NCBI GenBank assembly: GCA_001939145.1 | Contig: LSRX01000788.1 | Location: 192,082 to 256,081, forward strand | Direction: 5' to 3' | Length of the DNA stretch: 64,000 bases | Origin: Symbiodinium microadriaticum | Lineage: Eukaryota > Sar > Dinophyceae > Suessiales > Symbiodiniaceae | In this document: piece by piece, positions 38,451 through 50,639 of the stretch | How positions within the stretch are numbered: position 1 is the first letter of the stretch | Layout of the letters: each line of letters starts with the position of its first letter | Position numbers and translations under genes: made by a program | The notes under the pieces: model-generated | Told to the model about the DNA's origin: nothing | The model's input: the letters and a program-made list of their open reading frames with translations, nothing else | The model's database searches: none

Positions 38451-39794
38451 TAAACCTGGATTTTGTACTTGATGATTCTATGCACTTCACTCTGTGACAA
38501 TATGACTCTATGCACTAGATTCTCTGTACTCAAATTGTGCACTTGACTCTATGACTTTATATACTTCATTCTCTTATTTTACATAGCGCTAAATTCTTCG
38601 CAAATGATGCTTTCGGGGCACATATCTTCTAATGATTGAAAGAATTATAACGATTATTATCTGATAATAGTATTATTTATCTAATAATATGAAATAGATA
38701 TTTGTCTTATATTTATATTATAAAAATAATATAATGGTAATTTCAAGACTATATTCTTTCAGATTTATTTTTATATATACGACTATTATGAATGACTTAT
38801 TCATAAATTATAGGCAAATAGATTATTTCTTTAATTTTCAAAGATTATAGATTTTTCTGTTGAAGTTTCTTATTATAAGATCGATATATAAAGGCTATTC
38901 ATGATATTATTAAGATAGATGCTGTCTTAGAATGCTTGCACTATATTTTTCGTCTCATATCTGATTTAGATTGATTAAATTATTTGATAGGGAGGAAAAC
39001 GAATTTTATTCTTTATTATTTCTAATCGTGGAAGATGACCGTTTGCTCTAGATTTTATTGTATTCTCAGGAAGCACAAATATGACTGAAGATATATTTGT
39101 TATGTGTGCAGATGAGGTGGAGGACTAATATAATATGAAAATAGATATCTATATATATTTTTTATAGCATAATATGATATTTCGTAAGAGATTGATCTAC
39201 GGCATATGAATAGATAAAAAGAGAATCTTATTATATTATCGTAAAAATGCTAATATAAGATATCGTAGAATTAAAGACATGAATATATATATATACGCAT
39301 AATTATGTCACGGTTGATCGTCTTTATAATTTGGAAGTCGATATTTTCTTATGATTTTATCGGTTTCTATTATATGATCGCAATATATTTAATTAGAAAT
39401 ATAAAATAGATATTTGTCTTGAATATATATTATAAAAGTAATATAATGATAATCTCAAGATTATATTATTTCATATTTGATTATATATATCTGATTATCA
39501 TCTATGGCAAATTCATAAATTGAAAATCAAATAATATAATAATCTTATATATCGAATATCGTCAATCTAATCAGATAAAGATCTATTTCATTATCTTTAT
39601 TCCGAATCATATATCGAAGCATATATAATTTTTCGTGCCTTCTCATATATAATCGTAATTCCTAATGAAGCATGGAATTTACCCGCGGATTCTGAAGATT
39701 TATATTGATAAGAAAAGATCTAATTTGTTTGAATATATAATATTAGTCCCGTCACACGCACCTAATTCATGAATATAATCATGATATTACAAGA

Positions 39795-39895
39795 AGAGAT
39801 TTAGATGAAGAATTTAAGATAATTAAGATACGATATGTCGCAACAAGAGATTTAGACGAAGAATTTAAGACAAATAAGATACGTCATATGTCAAA
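39795..39895. repeat. Tandem duplication of ~48 bp
   Basis: GAGATTTAGATGAAGAATTT and a near copy GAGATTTAGACGAAGAATTT follow each other, each continuing into AAGATACG and ATATGTC. There are two copies only. Confidence 0.7.
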
Positions 39896-42800
39896 AAATA
39901 ACGAAATATCCCTATATTTATATATATATATATCTCTATATATATGATATGAATATATATATATATATATTATGGACAAATTCTCATTATATTCTCGCGC
40001 GTACTGCCCCCCCGTAATGAATTCTCGAAAATCTTGATATTTGATTCAACATATATATATATCTATATATTTCCTATGTCCGAATATATATATATATATA
40101 TCTGCGAAATATATAAGATCTTATATATACAAATACTATATTGCCCGATATGCACAAATATCAGATATTTACTCGGGAGCATATATGAGCGAATATAGTC
40201 AGATATATAATAATCCTTTCTATGAATAAACCCTTCCTTCAGATAAATGCATGTCTATATGTAGTATTTTTATTGCATCTGAAGATTCTATTAAGAAAGA
40301 TAATTTGGAAAAAAAAATTAAGAAGAGTGGGAATTTGCCGTATTTTGCGAGCGAAATCTTTTCAATCAGTCAAAGACGAAAAGAAATCAATCAATCAAAA
40401 TCGAAAAGAAATCAAAAAACTCAAAAATATATCAAAGAAATCCAAAATAAGCAAAGATCCAAAAAAACCAAAAAAAAATTAAAAAAGAAACCTCAAAACC
40501 GAAAAAAATCAAAAATATACAATAATCTGAAATTCTCCGGTCATGGAGCTCTAAGTCCAAGAGTCTCGGGCAATTGTATTTTTTATTTTCTTTGATTGTT
40601 GCTGGTTTCTTTGATTGATTTCGTTCCTTTGATTTATTGAATTCTTTAGTGATTTTCGATTTCTTTGTTATTTTGATTTTTTGATTTATATTTTTTCGAT
40701 TTCATTTGATTTTTTGAATTCTTCCGTGCTTCTGATTTTATTTGTATTTTGAGTTGTTATTTCTGTGTATTTTTTGTTCTATATCGTGCTTTGTAATATT
40801 GAATATTCGTTTTTGATTGTCAAGAAAGATTTTCGCGCGAAAAATAGGGAAAATGCTCATTCCCAAGACGATTCGTTAGGAACATTATATATATTTTTTT
40901 CATTATATATATATATATATTTCTATGCTTATCATTATAAGGTCTGCTTTCGAACGCATTATAGATGAATTTATGTCGACACGTAATGGCACCTGGGATG
41001 ATCTCGTTTTGTAATTTTCTGATCAGATCTATCTCTATTCAATTATATTCTGATGAGAGATTAATTTGAATTTTTGATATTTATTCTCAATTCATTCAAA
41101 TAGACGATATTTCTTCTTTAGATATTTTAGAGAGATATTTTTCTCTTTTTTCTGATTTTTCTTTTGATTGGATAGATCTCTGATTCTAATTATTCGAATT
41201 CCCCATCTCCTGATTTAGTTTCTGGATACAATATAAGATATTTGAATCATCGCTTTGATTCTTTTTTCTGAGATCTATTTATAATATTTTGGAATTTTCA
41301 TTATTTATTTATAGATTATTCATTTCATTTTGAAAGAATACTTATTATTTGAAGATTTGCTTATCTGATATAACTATGAACTTCTTCTTGATATTCTTAT
41401 ATTTTTCTTTGCTTTTTTATTACCACGACATATTTCGAAATATCTTATAATTATTATGAATGATTATATATACATATATAAATCATATTTATGCGATACA
41501 AAAAATATTGCAAATAAGAACGACTAGAGGAAAATTCGATAATCTCAATTATATTAAAAAGTCTTCTTATCTTATAATATATTCGGAATTGGAATTTCTA
41601 TTAAATATGCTATTTATTATCTCTTATCGGAATTTGGATTATATTTCACCGAGAGTTTGGATTTAAGATCAAATTTGGAATTTCTATGATTATATTGAAT
41701 TCTGCGGAGAATGAGATTATTCTTTATCATTTATCTTCATATGAAAACCTTGGATATTTGGGAAAAAAGGATTTCTATAGGATTTTATCTCTTTATTTGA
41801 AATTCAATTATTTCTATATATTGGATTTGTCATTTATTAATTCTTGCTAAGATTTAGATTAGGAAGTCGTAGGCTCTCTTTCTCGGAATTGGATTTGGGG
41901 CGTCTTTCGAGATATGAGATTCTTTGGAATTAAAATTCGAAAATCTCTATTGGGATAAAAGCGAAATTCTATATCTTTTTTAAGAAGAAGAGGTATAAGA
42001 TTTGCCATCGATCAATTCATAACAAGATTTGAGATATTCATATCTCAATCATTCTATTATTAAGTTTTTTGTATTATCTATTATCAAAAATAGAATTCGA
42101 GATAGCCTTCTTGAGATTAAGATATCAAATATCTTCTTTTGAAATTTGATATATGAAATCTCTCATCAGAATTTAGGAATGCTTATAACTCGATTCTAAT
42201 TCTTTGGATTAAAGAATTGAGTCTTTTAATTTTCTAATCCAAATTTTTATTCATCCAATCGTAAATGTTTTTTTTTGCGAGGGGCGGCGAGTTGACGATC
42301 GAAATCCATCATCTCTAATAGAGAAATTGAGCCGTATTGATATTAAAATCTAATATATCTATTTAAGACCTAGATTTCTTGCGAAAGAATCTCCACTTGT
42401 CATTCCTAGATTTTAGAATGATTAGATCACTACTAGGTCATCTCCTCATATCAAATCTTACGATCAATTCATTTCTTTTATTATTTCGATCGAAATTTGT
42501 GGTCGGCGGAATCGATCAACTCTAATTTTAAAATTTTAAGAATTCTTCGTAAATAGATTCTATTAAAATTATAATTAGAGATATAAATAGAATCAATCTC
42601 GATCATCTTTTAGATATATCTTTTATTTCTCTTTAGAGATATTTAATATATTCCTCTTGACGACACGATCATTCTCTATCAACATTTTAGAAGCGTCCTT
42701 CATATTAACCATAAGATATATAATTCTTTTGCCATTATCATTCAAAATCTAAGAAAAAAATTATTCCAATCGTATCATATAGATCTTAGAATAGCTAACA

Positions 42801-42959
42801 AAAGTCTCCTAAATTTTAGTTTTCAAAATCGCAATAATTTTGCAGATAGTTATATATTCGCGATATAATTAAAACGACAATATATCTATATATAAATATA
42901 ATTCGAATAAAGCGAAATATAAAAATTTAAGATTTCTTTAAAAATATATAATCTTATAA

Positions 42960-43130
42960 ATCTTATATATTCATATTATGAAATATATAATATATAATCT
43001 ATATATATATATATATATATAAATATCTATTTTATTCTATATCTATATATATATCAATATAAAAGAAGAAAATCAATATCTATTTATTTATTTAAAAATA
43101 GATATATATATATATATAATTCTTAATCTT
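42960..43130. repeat. (AT)n-rich tracts
   Basis: Several ATATAT runs of 12-24 bases between TCTATTT words, near the right edge of the AT-rich block. Similar short runs are scattered at 39.9-40.2 and 40.9 kb. Confidence 0.75.
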
Positions 43131-43450
43131 CTTTTTACTATAATAATATAAGTTCTAAGATTATTATATAGTAATTTATTCTAAGTAAAATCTATATTTA
43201 TTTTCTTCATAAGTTCGTATATTAATCAATTATTAAATTATTTTTTCTTCAATGAATATATTTCTTAATTGGAATATTTCTTGATCAAAAGAAAATATAT
43301 CGTTATTTATTATATTATTAATATATTTGATATCGATCTAATATATTTCATATGAATTTCTTATTCTTTTCTTGCAATCTATTTCCAATATCTTTCTATT
43401 TTTGATATCATCAATATATCATTCATGTTGTTATGCCTGTTACTAATACT

Positions 43451-45095
43451 AATTTTATTGCCACACCATTGCCACACTATCCCCACCACTACTTGGAATC
43501 TTCGAACCTGTACTTGAGCTGGTCAAATCATTCTCACGGCTGCTTGCTTGCTTGATCTCTCTATTGTTGCATCCAGAGGGTTCAGCAGCGCTAGGCAACA
43601 CTCCATCAATTACGATGGTTGTGTTTTATTTAACAAACCGGCTATATCACAGCACCTCTAAATCATCTAACAATACACTCAGGAAGCGTACAGTTTATGA
43701 CAATTGTTGTATCGCACCTGTTGTTTTCACCTGTTGTGCTCGTAGAACCCGAATAGCAACAATATGTTTAATCGTCTCTCGGAGCGGTGTTATAACAAAA
43801 CTGTGTAGAAACCTATGGACACAAAGGCGCAAGCTCCCAAAATACTCGGAAAATATCCTTCAGGGATGGGTCGCTACTGTTTTCAGTCGACAAAGATTGT
43901 TGGACAAACATTTACTGACATCCAATGTACCGGACCAACTCTCTAATTATGTGAAGAGTTATCAAGTTATGAAGTTATGTTGGCCTAGTCTGATTTGTTC
44001 TTGCATGCTCATTTCACAATGGCGGTTTCGGGGGCAGATCCTGTGATCTTACACAGGCTGGGCTCATGAAGATTTGTTTTATTGGATGGATGACCCATGC
44101 GGGCACAGTTTCTATGTGTTCGTATGCCAGCTCGTCAAGGAAAACATATTGGCATACGATCACAACGGTGAGACGTGAACGATCCCTCGGCCTACTGCTT
44201 GCGTGATCGCAGAAAAGCGAAGGCGGCGAGTGCCGCCCCAATGGTGCCAACCTTGGTTCGTCAAGCTCGGCGAAAGCTTCCAAACATTGCTTCGGCAACC
44301 ACAGCGTAAACATGGTAATTAACTTCGCCGAACTGCAAGCAGCACGGTGGCAACTACAGTTTGCGAAGCTGATGATTTCGCTGCTTCCTGGCACAGCTTT
44401 GGAAGCACTGGCTAAAACATCAAACAAGCTCGATTCAAGGCAGCAACATTCGGTGCGTTTCTGCCTGGACCTCAGGATTCGGTATTCCTTGATCTTCAGT
44501 CCAGCCCGCTCCACGATGACCTTCGACCTGACGCCCGTTCACAAGCCCATCCGTTTGACAAAGCTAGCTTCTCATTGCATGCTTGGTCTATGCCAATGTG
44601 CAGCCCTCAGACTAGTTGGTTGAGTTGTCGAACGCATGCGTGCCAAAGGGGCATCTTAGAGCATGTTCGTTTCATTGAGCATGCCTTGTGTCTATGATTG
44701 AGGTTGATTGATCGTTTGATTCTCCAAACTCTCTGATGAAGCAGAATGAAGACATCCACCATCCTGGGCATCCAACTTCTTTCATGAAAACCTCTGAGCA
44801 GATCTGGCAGGTCCACTGATCCCAGCTGTTCTTGAACCCAAGAGAGCTCTAAGACTCTAAGAAGTGGTGATGGTCTTGATGTTTCGCGATGGTTTCCCGC
44901 TGCGTTGCTTCTGCATAAATTTGCACCAGCATGCGCTTTTTTGCTCAGCGGGAGGACAGGTCACACGCGGTTGGATCAGAGTGGGATGCGATGTCGTGGC
45001 ATGCTGCGACGCGAAACAGTGTGGGAGACTGAACGGCTAGCAGCCGGCTAGCAAAAGCGGGACGGAATACAAACAAGAACATCGTTGCCGAAAGA
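43451..45095. other. Unresolved stretch right of the AT-rich block
   Basis: A 164-residue plus-strand frame (43552-44046) and a 166-residue minus-strand frame (44014-44514) are open, but neither shows a domain. The minus-strand frame starts with a basic segment (VERAGLKIKEYRILRSRQKR). It agrees with the direction of the neighbouring genes, so it is the likelier exon if either is real. Confidence 0.3.
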
Positions 45096-45101
45096 ACAAG
45101 C

Positions 45102-45482
45102 TCAGCTGGGGACTTGTTGTTCACAGCCCTCCAACATGCCCTTCAGGACAATCGCTTCCTCAGCTCGAGCCTGTTCCGAGTGGAGGGCATCCTGCACCAA
45201 ACGTTGTGCTGGCATAGCCGCACAGCTCTGACTCCGACCACATGTGCCTCGAACTCCCCGGAAGCATTCCTTCCAGCAACATCCTGCAGGAGGTGTGCAC
45301 CTGGACGAGGGATCTGGTCTCCGCCACTGCTCAAGCTTCGACCGTTCTGATGGAAGACATGTGTGGCCTCCTGGGTGATCAGGCATGAACTTGGAAACAT
45401 CGTAGACCAAACCATGGATCGCCATCCAAACATCACCTTCGGAGTTGTGCTTCTTCAGTTCTTCATGGCTGACGACCTTCAT
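45102..45482 (-). CDS. Small cytochrome b5-like haem protein, three exons
   Basis: Cytochrome b5 domains bind one haem through two histidines and carry electrons to desaturases, hydroxylases or reductases. Exon 1 (45482-45368) starts MKVVSHEELKKHN, continues DVWMAIHGLVYDVSKF and ends in the HPG of the HPGG motif, the first haem ligand. Exon 2 (45300-45248) continues AHLLQDVAGRNASGEFE. Exon 3 (45191-45102) begins DALHSEQARAEE, giving the second ligand His in the expected LHS/GHS position, and ends at a TGA. The exons total 258 nt, exactly 86 codons, so the product is 85 residues: a bare b5 core with no membrane anchor or fused partner. Both introns (45301-45367, 67 nt; 45192-45247, 56 nt) are GC-AG. 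The reading-frame closure across two introns makes this model strong. It lies 1 kb downstream of the next gene on the same strand. Confidence 0.9.
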   Translation of the reverse strand: MKVVSHEELKKHNSEGDVWMAIHGLVYDVSKFMPDHPGGHTCLPSERSKLEQWRRPDPSSRCTPPAGCCWKECFRGVRGTCGRSQSCAAMPAQRLVQDALHSEQARAEEAIVLKGMLEGCEQQVPS

Positions 45483-45509
45483 CGTCGTGCGCAGGACAGG
45501 GCACCACAA

Positions 45510-46505
45510 GCCTGAACCCTGGCAGCTACAGGTGAAGCCCCCCCTTCCACGGAGAGTTCATACACAATCACAGCACGCTGTCATCGCAAGGCCAGCACTT
45601 TCGCTAGCTGCCCGTCACTTGCAGGGCTGCAAACCGGTTGGTGCTACGGTAGTTGGGGGTTAAGCTTGCACTACCCAGATGCCGGCTCATCATGACACCT
45701 CTCAACATTGCCAGAAGTCCGCATCCGCTTTCTGATTCTATCGGTTCTAAACAGAGCAAGCGGCGCACTCTCTATTTTCGTCCTGACCACTTAAACTGGT
45801 GCAGGATATCCTGGATATCCTCCATCAAAAGCACCAAAGAAAGTACCAGTCAGCATCATTCGAACCGACTTATAGAAGCTTCTGCGAGTGATTGCGTTTT
45901 GGAGCGAAGTGCCTCCAAAGGCTTTTCAACAACTTTTCTAAAGGCTGGACATGCGGTCCTAGTGCTTAGTTAACACTGCACAACACAATAATTAGCATGC
46001 ATGGAAATAGGGCATGCGCAACGGATGGAACAATAGACCACCTTACTGGGGGCCTGTGCGATAGAATGCAGTTTCTGCAGCATTTCCGGGTGTTACCCGT
46101 GGGAAACCCAATCAATGACCATTGTGCCATCGTGCTTTGTCACGGCCACCTGGAACTTTTTCTGAAAGAACTGCGCACCAGCTGTTTACGTTGTAAATGA
46201 TATGCCCGAGCGACTGGAGAAAGATTTTCGTCAATGAAACCCGGTACAATTCTGGTAACTGGATATTAGGGTAAACAGGGGGTTGCGGAACTGGTGCTGG
46301 TTACCCTCTTCTTGACTACCTAAACTGGTGCAAGACTTCCTCGATCAGCAATAGCATCTTGCACACTGGTTGCTACAGGTCTCCGCTGCAACCTGCTGCC
46401 CACCCCGTTCTTTTTCCGGCCGGTCCGCCAAGTGAGTGCAAGGAGTTGTCCGAAAAGCTGCATTACCTCATCCAGCCGTAAGAAAAAAAGCTGGTTTAGT
46501 TTCCA
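45510..46505. other. Intergenic spacer
   Basis: About 1 kb between the cytochrome b5 start and the stop of the helical-repeat gene. Only short frames; nothing recognisable. Confidence 0.5.
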
Positions 46506-46510
46506 TCCGA

Positions 46511-48395
46511 CTACCAGGTCCACTTCTGCTTTCTTGCACTTTTCCTACGGACCTTCTTGACTGCAGGGCGTCGCTGCAGGGATTCCCGGGTCAGCGACTG
46601 TGGCTCGTTAGGTAGGACTGCACCAACCTGGGTCTCCAGCGCGTCTATATCCACACCCAGCTTTCGCGAAGCAGCGGCGAGTTTCAACAACTCAAAGACC
46701 CCGAGCTCTCCCAAGCCACCAGGGCCGAGCACTCGCAAGATCTTCTGTCGGAAGCCGAGTGGCATCTCGTAGTCAACTTTGGCTAGTGCATGTAAGAGTT
46801 TCACCGCATCGCGCGTAGTCAGCTCTTCTTCAGGCCTTGCTACCAAAGAACCAAGAATTGCACTGAAAAGCCTCGCAGGGGCAATGTGAACCTTGGCAAA
46901 AGCATGTATGATGTTGATGAGCGATGGCGAATCCAAGATTGCAATAGCCCTTGTGTCACTGCTCTCGCTTTTGCTAGCCATAAACAGATCCGCAAGAGTT
47001 TCATACAATTGAGAATCTCTGACTTGAAACTTTCCAAATGCCATCGTCAGTGCCGAAAGCTCAGCAGTGGTGGCCTGTGTCAGATCGCACAGGTGACGGT
47101 GAGTGACTTCCTGACTTTCTGCTGCCGTCGTGACCGTGGGCCGGCGGAGCATCTGGACGGCTCGGCCAGTCAGAACAGGACAGCTGATGCCGGCTTTTGC
47201 GAGAGAAGCCAGGGTAGAGCTCATCAAAGAAACGTCCAAGGCATGCAAATGACGCCGCACCTGAACTGAGAGCAAGTCTAGCAGGGCAGTATCTTGGCTC
47301 GTAAACTTCGCAAAGCCGTAAAGAACATCTGACAGCTCTGCTGGTGTGAGTCCACCTCGGATATCCTTGTCTCGGAGCCTGCCGGCCAATGTGGCAAACA
47401 TCCTTTCATGATGGACTCGCACGACGGCAAAAGCCTTCGCTGCACATGCGCAGTCGCCCGCGGTTAAAGCATTGGGCTGGCGCCCGAGCGCATCACCGAT
47501 CCCCAACAGCAAAGCCGACACTTGACGGTCGCCTCGCATCCTGAAGCACATAAATGCCTTCAGTAGCTTGCACATCTGGGGCAGCGTGAAGAACGAGAGG
47601 TGCTCCAAAGCGACTCTTGCTGCCCCATCAATAAGTTCAGCTCGACTGCCCGATTGACTACTACTGTCGTCAAGGTCTTGCGGTAAGCATCCTTCCACGT
47701 GCATTTCTGCCAGGGAGAGCAGAGAGCTGGAGAGGCATTCTGCAGTGGCACGAGATTGCCGAAGAAGCTCGAAAAGTGCGGCTTCAAGGGCTCTCAGGAC
47801 ACGATCATTGCGGAGCCGCAGCTGCGCATGCGAAAGAAGCACCAAGACGAGGCTTTCACCGTCAATCAATCCTTGCTGAGCTGCAGACGCAGCCATGTCA
47901 CCCAAATTGTACCTGAGCTGGTCTGTACTAACTGTAGGAGTCTCCCACTCCATCCCTACCAGTACTTGCTTACAAAACAGTTGTTCAGGACGAGCAGATC
48001 CTTACGGCAAGAAGCATGAGCTCATTGTCGTGGTGACGAACAGATACGGCAGCAACTGCAAAGGATGCCAAATCTTGAAGTTTCGCGTCGCTCCCCAGAA
48101 GCCGCTGAGCGTGTAAACTGCACTGCCTCCAGAACTGAGGATCTGCATGATTGCTCTGGGCGGCGCTGCGGGCCACCAACAGCAGAGTCGCAGAATCGTT
48201 TATGCTCCCAGGCTTATACACTAAGTGTGCAGGCAATCCAGGCCCGTCCGCAGTGGTCGAAAATCGTCGCGACAGAGAAGCAGCGTGGTGCAGAGTTCTC
48301 GGAAGTTGTCTCGCTAGTTGCTCAGGTTTGCCACCAACTCTCCGCTGCAGAATAAACTGGAAAACGAAGGTTTTGGCCGTCTTAAACGCCAGCAT
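46511..48395 (-). CDS. Mitochondrially targeted helical-repeat protein (putative organelle RNA-binding)
   Basis: Two exons, 48395-48001 and 47912-46511, joined over an 88 nt GA-AG intron (47913-48000), total 1797 nt and about 598 residues. An in-frame ATG 22 codons further upstream at 48461 is also possible. The preferred start gives MLAFKTAKTFVFQFILQRR followed by an Arg/Ser-rich stretch ending SRRFST, a typical mitochondrial presequence with an RRF/S-type cleavage context. The rest is all-helical, with about 35-40 residue repeats of the pattern L..LL.ALAK......L. Examples are LSDVLYGFAKF, LMSSTLASLAKAGI, LINIIHAFAKVHI and VKLLHALAKVDYE. The C-terminus is basic (KKVRRKSARKQKWTW). This style resembles the octotricopeptide, heptatricopeptide or RAP/FASTK-like families that are expanded in alveolates and act in organelle RNA metabolism. 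No RAP domain is evident. The RNA role is inferred from family resemblance only. Confidence 0.75.
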
Positions 48396-48469
48396 GTTCA
48401 CAGAGATGCTCTCTCCTCTTTTTAGTAGACTGCATGGACGGCATGCGCCACATCTGGACAAAGCGGGCT

Positions 48470-50110
48470 TCTATTGAGCAGTGCTTTATTGCTGAAGCTG
48501 CAATCGTGCCTGCTGCTGTCAAGGTGCAGTGTTGTGGAACTGCACCGTCAAGCTGTTGCAACCCTCGAAAAGACTGGCTTCAGGAAGGCACGCACGTGCT
48601 GAAAGCTGCAGGATTTCAGTAGGCTCGAAACAGCGAGCTACAAGTCAGCTACAAGAGATTGTCACATGACACTTAAACACATCTCGAAAACTTGGACAGC
48701 CAATGAGCGACGTGCCACGGCGCTGTCGTAAAGACTTTAAGACTTCCCTTGCTGTGATACCCGCGACGCCTCCTTCCGAAACACGCTTAGCGAGCCATTT
48801 GCAACCATTAAAAAACGGAATTGGTGCTGTCGGGGCGCCCTGGTTGACACCATCCCAACCATTCGGTTCCCGAGCCACCACACAGATAGTTGAGGTTTGC
48901 TTGGGCGAGGGGTGGGAGTTTCGTTCTTTCGACTCCGAGATAAGACAGGACCCCGTAATGCATCAGCCCACATGAAGCTCTGTCATGTGTCTCTTCGCAT
49001 GTTGTCATAAGGATTTGCGGGTTAAGTCGCATCGTATCGTTGAACTAGATGCGGGGCCACTTTTGCGATTAAATTGTCACCAGTCAGATCCAGCCGCTCG
49101 GTGAGACCCAAAAGCGACGTCACCTTCCATTAAGTAGCCCGGACACAAGTGGCAACAGAACCCTGACAGCATCCCCACAAAATAAAACCTAGCAGGTCTG
49201 GCTAACCGCTATCACGGGCGACGAAGTCTTGAACCCTGATTCTCAGCACCAACACAATCGAACTTTGTCCTCCCTGCGACTGTTGCACGTCCTGCCGATG
49301 CCCGTTCACTTCTTGCTGCTTGATCATAAACCTATCATACCTGAGACAGTCTTGAATGTCTGGGCAGGATTTATTATTCCTGAAGCGCTGTACCCCCGTG
49401 AACAAAGACTGGCAAGACCGCTGCTGACCATGTTGCAGGGGCATGCCTTTGTACAGAAACTGCAATGCTTCGCACAGGTCTCCGTGCGAATGGGTGCCAT
49501 CCAGACCTGCGTCATACACCTTGCCGCATCAAGCCAGGACATGCTGCGTCGACAGGGGAAACTCGTCCTGTAAGCTCATGCCGAGACACCATCGCCAAAC
49601 CTGATATGTTGTTCAAGCAGCATCTGTGCTGGTGTAATGCTGTTCAAGTCCCACGCGCCTGCTGCTTTGAAGTCAACGAAGCTCTGCTCACACTCGTTTG
49701 AAGACAAGAGTTCCGAAAGCAATGCGTCGCGTAGATGTGCATAGCTTTCACCTGGGCCGTGGATGGCAAGTTGTGTTCAAAAAAGAATCGTTTTCAGGCT
49801 GCCCGGTCTTCTCCTCTCAACTTTCGAGCCGCTCGTGGCTTGGGCCGCGGTGGCTACCAGGTCTTTGCTTTGCTTTGCTTGGGGCATGAAGCGCCAGCAG
49901 TGACGCCCATGGTTTGGAGGGGCTCGGCTGCACAAGGTGCCGACTGTGAACAGTAGCCCAGGTGGGGCCGTTGGCCGGCTCGCAACGGTAAGGCAAAGAA
50001 AATGCCGTGCTTGAAAGGAAAAACATGCTGAAATTAAGGTTCTTGCTTGGAGCGCGCGCCCCCGATCACGAATTGACGAAGATATCTAACATCTATAGAA
50101 GCCGACGCGT
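48470..50110. other. Intergenic or unresolved stretch
   Basis: Short frames on both strands, none with a recognisable motif. No repeats of note. Confidence 0.4.
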
Positions 50111-50113
50111 CTT

Positions 50114-50638
50114 CTACTGTTCGGTCAGCGGCAGTAGGGTGGCTCTCGGCTCCTGGGTTTCCCAGTGTAGACGCATGTGTGCGGTGGTGAAGCAGGCTCC
50201 GCTGGCCGTGTGTGTGTCCTGGTACCCATCCAGGTGGTTGTGGTACCACTGCACTTTGTCTCCCACCACTCGCGAGTCCCAAGGTGGGTCCTCCAGCACA
50301 AAGGACCTGGGCTCCCTTTCGCCATGCGCCTGCAAAGCTCTGCGCTGTGTCACAGCCTGTTCCCGCGCTGGGCCCCCTCCTCCTCTGGAAGACGAGCCCA
50401 TGTGTGAGCTGGTGCGGCTCCCACTGTGCGCGCCCACGGAAGCGCGGCGTCTTCTCGGGTTCCAGTGGGCTGTTTCTGGCTCGCGGTGTGGTGCCCTGGG
50501 TGAGGTTGCTGTCCCTCTGGTTTGGACCCCTTCCGGCTCTGTGGTTTTCTTCGCCGCCTTCTCCTTATTGCGGTCTCCCTCTTCTGTCCAGCTCCTTGTG
50601 CGTCTGACTCCTTGTGTCCGGGGGTGTCCTGCTGGCAT
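50114..50638 (-). CDS. Second low-complexity ORF, overlapping context with the upstream ORF
   Basis: A 174-residue frame whose ATG lies one base after the TAG of the 260-residue ORF (TAGAATG). The N-terminal two thirds is Arg/Glu/Thr/Pro-rich. The last ~50 residues look more like a folded domain (VQWYHNHLDGYQDTH, with Trp, His and aromatic residues). The tight stop-start spacing after an A6 run would fit reinitiation or frameshifting, or a single-base error in one longer ORF. Unrecognised. Confidence 0.3.
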   Translation of the reverse strand: MPAGHPRTQGVRRTRSWTEEGDRNKEKAAKKTTEPEGVQTRGTATSPRAPHREPETAHWNPRRRRASVGAHSGSRTSSHMGSSSRGGGGPAREQAVTQRRALQAHGEREPRSFVLEDPPWDSRVVGDKVQWYHNHLDGYQDTHTASGACFTTAHMRLHWETQEPRATLLPLTEQ

Positions 50639-50639
50639 T

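Larger units (their letters stand above)
36780..43450. other. AT-rich, gene-free block at the convergent strand switch
   Basis: Composition changes abruptly near 36.78 kb from roughly balanced DNA to very AT-rich DNA full of ATATAT, TTTATT and AATATA words. It returns to normal near 43.45 kb. The block begins about 450 bases beyond the stop of the plus-strand ABC transporter and ends before the first minus-strand gene. It holds tandem repeats (37.5-38.45 kb), dispersed ~75 bp repeats (for example 38693 versus 39405), a short tandem duplication at 39800-39890 and (AT)n runs. The longest open frame (36795-37070, 91 residues) has no recognisable domain. Nothing I see identifies it as organellar. 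The best reading is a compositional island at the boundary of two convergent gene arrays. Confidence 0.75.

Noticed and set aside
36780..43450. Insertion of mitochondrial, plastid or bacterial DNA
   Set aside because: No cox1, cob, rRNA or other organelle coding sequence, no long ORFs, and tandem repeats instead; the AT-richness alone is not evidence of origin.
43552..44046. 164-residue plus-strand ORF
   Set aside because: Cys/Ser/Leu-rich with no domain pattern, opposite in direction to the neighbouring genes, and overlapping a minus-strand frame.
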